This document shows, one piece after another, positions 23,101 through 64,000 of a stretch of DNA of 64,000 bases. How positions within the stretch are numbered: the first letter of the stretch is position 1; every line of letters begins with the position of its first letter. Origin of the DNA: Anseranas semipalmata (taxonomy: Eukaryota > Chordata > Aves > Anseriformes > Anseranatidae); the NCBI GenBank assembly GCA_013399115.1, contig VXAA01002208.1:189678-253677 (forward strand), in the 5' to 3' direction. A program made the translations under genes and the position numbers. The notes below the pieces were generated by a model. The model was given only the letters and a program-made list of their open reading frames with translations, was not told where the DNA came from and made no database searches.

Positions 23101-24263
23101 TTTAATAGGCCTATAGCACTCAACTGAATTTTTCTAGTTCAATAAGGACTGTACACAGTCCTTTTTTAAAAGCGTTTGAAAAATATTCTGAGTGCGGTTC
23201 TCTGAATGTAACTGTCTTTTCACTTCCATGGCATTTACCTGTGCAGCAGACAGTAAATTAACCTGCTGACGTGTTCTACTGATTAATCGTTGACCTCTCT
23301 TTCACTCTCCAATGCCCCTAGAACATTGTTGGCATCAGTTGTGGTGCTAATCTGATTAGTACTGGATTAATAGACTTCAATGTATTGCATCTTCCCCGAG
23401 TACAAGACGACTTATTATTTGTTAGTCAAGAAATGGGGAAAAAAAAAAAAGATAAGCAATTCTGTCACTTGTCAACTTAGGTTGTTATTGAAGGGACTAT
23501 CTCCAGCTGTTGTTACTTCAGATTGTCTTGGTAGGATTGCAGGACGCTTACTGTTCACTGTGATGATACAAAATTGATTCTACTGAATGCTGTCTAGCAG
23601 CAGAATACTGCTGTAGAGGGGATCGGAGCACAAGCCTGTACTCGGGAGGGTGTCTTCCGTCCATCTCTAAAGACCCTGCTTATGCCAACTCAAGGATGGT
23701 GTTGGTGGGCTGCTCTAGTGGAAGCTGTGTGCAGGACCTTCTTGAGTGGATTCAAGAAATCAATTCATAAGCTTCTAAGAATTACCAAAGGGGGGAAGAA
23801 TGGGGGCTGGGGTGGAGCTCAGAAGAGTATACTCAAGGAATATAGCATGCAGTAGATCTTTAGAAGTGTAATTCCATTAATCAGTTGCACTCACTGTCAG
23901 CGTTGCATTCCTTCTAAAAATAGACTTATGCAAGTAGCTGAATAGGATCCCAGAACAAATATAAAGTGCAGCAGCATATCTGCTTTCCAGTTTACTGTAA
24001 AGAACTGTCATATTCATGGATAAATACATACTTTGTGTTAGTATAAGCCTATTATTTTAATTTACCTCTGCAAAATTGAACATCTGGTTTATGATCTAAC
24101 AACTTACTGTATTTATTTAAAGGACAAAGATGTTGCAAGGCTACAGGATTTCCAAGAACTGGAGCTTGTTCTAACAGTAAGCGACAAAAACTTTCTTTTC
24201 AGAGTCCCAACACTTTCTGAACGGAGTGGTTATAACAAGAAGGCATCAGAACTGACATACTAA
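16959..24263 (+). CDS. ANKRD40: ANKRD40, ankyrin repeat domain protein 40
   Basis: Five coding exons, listed separately. The order follows human ANKRD40: a short helical N-terminus; ankyrin repeats (the first mostly lost at an assembly gap, then the TCLHWACKRNH repeat and start of the next); a Pro/Ser-rich, probably disordered centre (exon 3, ending with the conserved TGAFPLNMQ); and a conserved C-terminal domain beginning ELVLKVRIQNPSLKENDF, ending ELTY. Molecular function is poorly known and I assign none. Splice phases join cleanly except at the single 'n' in exon 1. Exons sum to 1007 nt, so about 65 bases are needed at the 'n' to restore frame and the family sequence. Divergent from LUC7L3, convergent with ABCC3, as in human. 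Confidence 0.95.
17017..20061. other. ANKRD40 intron 1
   Basis: About 3 kb; the first 130 bases belong to the CpG island, the rest is AT-rich. No exon or repeat recognised. Confidence 0.65.
20062..20210 (+). CDS. ANKRD40: ANKRD40 exon 2
   Basis: Ankyrin repeat TCLHWACKRNHAPVVAYLL and the start of the next (GADKEILTKKGESPVQL), ending REIRKML. 149 nt, phase 1 to 1, acceptor TGCAG|G, donor GGAG|GTAAAT. Confidence 0.96.
21293..21769 (+). CDS. ANKRD40: ANKRD40 exon 3
   Basis: 477 nt. It begins VEDDELPDL and NNSELPIIPNYLANPPFPYI, then low-complexity Pro/Ser/Gly/Asn sequence, closing with FQPVFFTGAFPLNMQ. The acidic stretch after the ankyrin repeats is much shorter than the long Asp run I recall in human. 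Donor CAAG|GTAACG. Confidence 0.94.
22320..22501 (+). CDS. ANKRD40: ANKRD40 exon 4
   Basis: First part of the conserved C-terminal domain: ELVLKVRIQNPSLKENDF through IRKLPNTMLRK. 182 nt, acceptor AATAG|AA, donor AAG|GTAAGA. Confidence 0.96.
24123..24263 (+). CDS. ANKRD40: ANKRD40 exon 5 (last coding exon)
   Basis: DKDVARLQDFQELELVL through KKASELTY and stop TAA. 46 residues, acceptor TTTAAAG|GAC. The C-terminal TY is conserved in the family. Confidence 0.96.
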   Translation, partial: DKDVARLQDFQELELVLTVSDKNFLFRVPTLSERSGYNKKASELTY

Positions 24264-26700
24264 TTGTTTAAAGAATAAAACAAAATATTTGTATCTCTCA
24301 TTTTAAAACAACATTTGAAGTACGGTATCTATAAGGGCTAATGATGTGAAAAAAAATTTATTTTGTTAACCTTGAAATAAACTAAAGATGTTATGCACAG
24401 TTACAGCCTCTAGTTAATGTAAGAGTAATTAGTCTGATATGAAAGTAGCTTATGCAAAGGAAGTATTGGTAAAAATACCTGTTAATGCAACACTTTTCCT
24501 TACAAAAATATAATCTTGAAATACTGTAGAGGTAGCAACTCTCAGGGAAAGGCTTACCTTAAACTGTTCTAATAATTTGTTTGCTATAAAATAGCAGAGG
24601 TACTCATGCTAAAAAACCTGCCACAAAACCCATTTAGTATTTGTACTGAGTCCATTACCATTAACACTCAGTTTCCAAATCATGTATTTGTAGTCAGATC
24701 TTATTTAGAAGGAAAAAAAAAAAAAAACAGAAGGGTTTAAATCTGTGGAAGAAGCACAAAACCATGTCTAGTTTAAATAATATTAAGTGACTTATTACCT
24801 GTGATTTCTTAATACTTGTTTACACCTTTCCCTATTTCTCAGGTTGAAACAAAAAGTGACAGTAATTATCCAAATCATAAGTACGCTCTCAACCAAAATC
24901 ATAGATCCATTTTATCGTTGTCTGTCAATATATAGTATTGACTTGTGCAATTTAAAAATACTATTTTTGTTACTGTATTGAAAATATTGAAAACACATTT
25001 CTCCAGTGCTGCTTTAATTTCCCCTTTAAAAGCACAAGAATTGTAATTTTATTGTCTTTTTACACCTACATTCCTGAGAAAGATCACATCTTGAAACTTT
25101 AAAGTTGCCTATATAAGAAGAAACTAATAAAATGCCCAGGGTTTTCTGAGGTAATATTACAATCTTGATGTTCCTATGCAATGTGCTTTTTCTTTCTTTT
25201 CACCAATGACTTGTGTTTAACCATGTTGCTTACTGAAAAAAAAAAAGTTTTCCTGTTCCATAAAATTCAAAATTAGACTGCTTTGATATGAAATCCTGGA
25301 ATAAATAAATTGAAAAGTATTTAAGACAACAGTGAGCTGGATTTTATCTAACTTTTTAGGATTTTAATATTTACTCAGTCACCTGCATTTGAGGTAGAGT
25401 GCTATTCTGATAGCAAAACTGTAAAATATGTACTGTGAATTAAAGAACTACAATACTAGATATAAACAGGCAAACAGAACATACCAAAGTGGACTGAATG
25501 TCCCACAGCTTCTTTGTCTTCCCCCCTCTTCCCTCTCTACCCCGCAAGTTTCTTTGGGAGCTACAGCAACCAAAGGACTTCATCCTCGCGTTGTCTGATA
25601 GAATTTACAGCCCAAGTTAGCTGCACGTTGCATGCGGACCTGTAAAATGGGTTTTACAGAAGTAGCATGCTGAGAAGGGAACCACCCAAACTAGCTGGAG
25701 AAAATGCTGAGGTGAAAACTGTGTCTAAAACTCTTACCACTCTTCTCACAGAAGATGACTTCCTCTGACTGGAGTTAGGTGTCCACCACAGCCTTTTCTC
25801 CTTTCTCGGAGACGAGGACAGGAAAAGAAGTCGTTCTCCCCTGGCAGTCAGCGCTGTCACCTGTATTACAGCTAAGATAATAGGAACTGGTACCCAGGTT
25901 TACCCCCACTCTCTCATCCAGTGACTGATTGGGCACACAAGAGGGAGCCCTCTCCCTGTCCGCCTTGTAGTCGGGTGCCCAGCGTTCACCTGAAAGCACA
26001 GATCCATGCAAACACCCAAATTTCCTGCGTCAATTAACTAGACTGAAGCTCAGTCTCCTAAGAACAATAGCAAAACATTTTGTCACGACAAAATATCCTC
26101 TTGTGAACGTGTTAGAGGTCAAATGTGGTCTGAGTCATTGGCAACATCTATTTCTTATACCAAAATGCTGGTGGTATATTACCTTCTGTATAATGGAATA
26201 ATAAAAATTCTTGTTCCTTATGTCATGCTTTGTCTATTGCATTGTCCCTGGCACACAGAACAGATATGGTTTAGGCATTGGTTGTCTAAATGCCAGCTAA
26301 CGCCATAAAGGTACTAAGCTGTTACAGATTAACTAGTCAAAAGTACTGGAGAAAAGCTCAGCTGTTGGGCTGATTGACTTCATTGTTACACTAATAATCT
26401 TGTGCAGATGCAGACAGATAACTATGCATTCAGAAGAATATTTTTATACATTATGCAGTTTATACACAGAAAATACTATTAATGCTCCTAACTTAATCTG
26501 ATAAGTGTATAACCATTACATTACTGTATATGATAAATAATTCATTACTTTGTGCATTGCTATGTGAAATGTTAATTTCAAATGAATGCTTGGCTGCAGA
26601 TTCTCGTTCCAATTTAAGAGGTATCATTTGTAACAATTAATAAATGATTATTTTTGTCTTCTCAAAGTTTTTTGGAACTTTACTTATAGAAAAACGTAGG
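24264..26700 (+). other. ANKRD40 3' UTR with candidate poly(A) signals
   Basis: AATAAA hexamers at 24274, 24376, 25126, 25300/25304, 26200 and 26639. The gene is known for a long 3' UTR in mammals, so a distal site (26639) is plausible, but the sequence alone does not say which is used. AT-rich with no coding signal. Confidence 0.45.
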
Positions 26701-27678
26701 AACTTTTTCTTGCCAGGTAGTTTTCCATAGTGCTTGGTGTAGGAAGTGAACAACTAAAGCAAAGGACATTCTGTGAGATTCTAGAAGCAAACATTGCTTA
26801 AACACAGTACTTCCCATTATCTGAGGAGGCTTGGCTATCAATAATAAGGTAGATATTTTTGTAAAACAAATCACATTTTTTTCAGGTGATAAGTGTTGAA
26901 TGAGAGAAATAATATACTCATCCACTCAGCATGCATGTTCAGCTCAAGTTGAGACTTACTCATGGTGACTTCAGAGAAGAGAAGTAGAACAAAATGGCAA
27001 CACTTGTGTGCCAGTCATGTCCCTGCAAGCTTATGTGGGGTCTACTAACCTAGCAGAAATTAATTATTTACATTAAGCCACATCTGTAGGTTTAGTTTTA
27101 AATACAAGTTATGAATAACTCTTAAGTTGAAGAGGAATTTTATAATCGTCAAGTTTCCCTGGGTATGGATACCAAAGGTCTTTGGATAACTCACAGCCTT
27201 GAAGCTGATGCATTCACCTCTCTTGTCCTACTGCAAGAAGCAGGCTGGAACCATTCCAAAATTAAACGTTCTTTCACCATTTTTTCAAGCTGAGCCACTG
27301 GGCCTGTCTTTCCACTTCAAAACCAATGAATCCTTATACATAAGACACAAAACAGGTGTATTTTGTACCATTAATATAATTTACTAATTATAAACCAGAA
27401 TACAGTACATATTGCCTTGCGATACATACATTTTCTTGGCAGAATGTTTGGCATTCTTTGGGAAAAAAGCATATAATAAAACACTTTATAGAAAATATTT
27501 AAAAATATAAAATTCACTTTCTGGTCCTTATAATTGTAAAATACTTTGTTAACATATCACAAGTTTAGCCTACTACAAAATGTTTTGTAAAGTACAGTAC
27601 ATTCACAAGTCACTTTTGTGGCAAGTCAGTAATATTAAAAAAAAATAAAAATAAAAACCTCAACAAGGGCTCATCTTC
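26701..27678. other. Tail-to-tail spacer and ABCC3 3' UTR
   Basis: ABCC3 stops at 27679 reading left. No canonical AATAAA is seen on the minus strand close to the stop; a TATAAA-type variant lies near 27485. Otherwise featureless. Confidence 0.4.
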
Positions 27679-61773
<34,095 letters not shown>

Positions 61774-64000
61774 CTGGAAAAAAAAAAAAAAAGAGACACA
61801 TTAACAGAGAGGCAGAAGCACTCCCAACTGGAACATCTGCTTGAGGAAGTTGTATCCAGATTCTGCTGGAGTTAGCAAATGGCCTTAGTAAAAGCTATTC
61901 CAACAATTTGTGGTTAATCTGCTATAGTAAAAGGCCTAAGGACAGTTACAAACACTGGGCAAAAGCTTAAAAAGAAAAAAATTACTTCTGCCCTCTGTCT
62001 CAGAGCTGGACACACATTCTGTAGCATACAAATCCACCGTTTCTGTCTCTCTTTGCTAAGCTTAGTATTACAACATTAATATTACAACATTTCTCAGACA
62101 TTCCCAGCCTGGACTTTGAGGTTCCTAAATAAGAGCTTTCTCTCAAGGCAAAAACCTAGACTTGAGAACTCATCCAGCAAGAACGTCCAGCACTGGAGAA
62201 AACAATCAGATTTAGATCAACGGTATGCCTATCCGGAAAAAAAAAAAAAAAATGCATTTATGACTAAAATCTCATCCTTCTTGCTCATATGCCTCTAATG
62301 ATAATTACTCCCCTGTTCTAAACAAAGGTGAAAGGAAAGTATTTTACATGCAAGTAGGAGCATGGGTTTCTTGAAAACATTGCAAGCAATGCTTTCCACC
62401 TGTGACCTAGGACACCACGACTCTCATGCAATTTGTAAGTAAGGATTTGAATGCACCACATGCAAACACCCAGCTATACAAGTTCAAACTAAAATAGAAA
62501 TTTCAGAATAAAGGGAACTTGTTTTTAATCAAATCTACTGGAAATTCACAACTTGCATTTTGCCATCTGACATGTCATCTTAAACGTGGTAGATAAATAC
62601 TTACTTGCAGGAAATGTAAAATTACTTTCTTGTATCAGTAACAAGCAGATGATAAAACTAAGGCATGTCTGAACCACAGATATCTTATCTCTGCACTAGA
62701 ATCACTTACTTGTACCTAATTATTTTGTGGTATGAGCTCTCAGTAGAAATACATTTCAGTTAAGCCGAGCCACTTCTCTGCACCCTTACAAATGAATGAC
62801 TGACTAGTCCGAATGTAAATTCTGACGAAGTATTTCCGGGCCTGATTTTGTTTACCAATACAGAAGAGATCAAACGCTGAAAGCAATGGCTAATTTTAGG
62901 AGACCTGAAGAGCTACAGTGTGCTCACAGTCCTTCAGTCTTGGTGATGATCTGGCAGAAGGGCCGTGCATCACAGCATCCATCCACTTAACACACTTAAG
63001 AAGAGCTCCTAAGTATCATGAAACCCAGGCACAAAGCCTTGGCAGGTTGCAGGATGGTTTGGCTGAACTCTAACAACTTTGTCACTCAGTACTTCAGCTT
63101 TGGCACAGATGAAAGGCGGACGGCTGAGAGCTCAGGAAGCGGTGAAGAGTGGCACAAATCCTTGGCTGTGCATCTGCACCGCAGCCTTTAGTAGCGCTGG
63201 GTCAGTATCTCTACAGCCGAGAAATGGCTCCTTCCAAGGCACACAAGCACCCAGTGTGGGCCAGGGGAATAAAAACATTTCGATTTCCCTAAACAGGTTT
63301 GTCCAGACCTAGGGGGAACTTCAGTCTTGAATCAACAACACAGAAGCTGTTACACTGCAATTCAAATACTAGATCAAAACCAAACAAAACTCCAGCCTCA
63401 TATTCAAACTATTTCTGCGTTTTCCTCCAATGAGGAGGTTTCTGGCAGCTGAAAGGAAGATAACATTTAAAGAACACCCATTTATGGCTTATCATCAAAC
63501 CATTTTGAATGTGACAAGCCCCCCTAGCAGCTCCCCTGCCTCTGGAAGTTTGGAGCTGAAGGGCTCTTCAGTTCCAAAGCCGGTGGTTATCTACCATCAT
63601 CTATTCAACAAAGTGCTCATTTCCTCTTTAAATTAAATGTGTTTTCGCAGTGTCTTGAGCATGTTCGCAATCCTGCTCTTTCTGCTTGATGGAAAAAGTC
63701 CTGGGAAAAGGAAAACTGAAGAATAGCAGTAACTGGGCACAGAATAAAACAAGGATTCTATTTACAGGAACATTTGTTGAAAAAAAAAAAAAAAGCACTC
63801 TTAATTTAAACCTTTCCTATAAGACCAGAACGTCCAGAAATGGCTTTCTGTCTGACAGCCACCTAGAAACTGCCCCAGATGTCCATTAACTTCAGACTGA
63901 ACACAAGCCGACTATTGTATCCAAGACACAGACTGCATGGCTGCCAAGCCATTTAAAGGTTTTCATTAACTCTTATTTAAACTAGGCAAAAGACTTGCAT
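61774..64000. other. ABCC3 intron 1 (partial)
   Basis: AT-rich sequence to the right edge. I looked on the minus strand for the short first exon (ending FW before a GT donor) and found none, and there is no CpG island, so exon 1 and the promoter lie beyond 64,000. Confidence 0.65.

Larger units (their letters stand above)
20211..24122. other. ANKRD40 introns 2-4
   Basis: Introns at 20211-21292, 21770-22319 and 22502-24122. AT-rich, nothing else recognised. Exon 3 stays open 71 bases past its donor (stop at 21838-21840), which reflects chance. Confidence 0.65.

Noticed and set aside
61774..64000. Search for ABCC3 exon 1
   Set aside because: Several minus-strand TGG-GT pairs occur (for example near 63250 and 62480), but none follows an ATG with the family N-terminus, and there is no CpG island.

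Overview
This is vertebrate nuclear DNA, almost certainly from a bird. The genes are split into short coding exons with GT-AG introns and long AT-rich non-coding stretches. A CR1 LINE fragment carries the characteristic avian 3' end, there is a second CR1 3' tail, and an LTR of a type I know from neoavian genomes is present. The gene order matches the conserved LUC7L3 - ANKRD40 - ABCC3 block of human 17q21 (expected on chicken chromosome 18). I found no bacterial, phage, CRISPR or plasmid-like material.

Layout. (1) 1-14,921, minus strand: LUC7L3, a U1 snRNP-associated splicing factor. Nine coding exons run right to left; the C-terminal exon(s) lie beyond the left edge. Intron 6 holds the CR1 fragment and the LTR. 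(2) 14,922-16,958: head-to-head spacer between LUC7L3 and ANKRD40, with a CpG island at each end and one 48-base assembly gap. (3) 16,959-24,263, plus strand: ANKRD40, five coding exons, then 3' UTR and tail-to-tail spacer to about 27.6 kb. (4) 27,679-61,773, minus strand: ABCC3 (MRP3), exons 2-31, all in frame with intact ABC motifs; exon 1 is off the right edge. The rest, to 64,000, is ABCC3 intron 1.

The three genes do not form a pathway. LUC7L3 acts in pre-mRNA splicing, ANKRD40 is a poorly characterised ankyrin-repeat protein, and ABCC3 is a membrane exporter of organic anions and glucuronides. Their association is old synteny.

Main points for a user of this sequence. Two isolated single 'n' bases are under-sized assembly gaps inside first coding exons (LUC7L3 at 14,892, ANKRD40 at 16,993) and cause artificial frameshifts. 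ABCC3 intron 27 uses a GC donor. Two unannotated LUC7L3 intron segments look like poison exons, typical of splicing-factor autoregulation. I found no convincing new biological system. Exon boundaries were placed by eye from splice consensus, reading frame and remembered family sequence; no alignment was run.
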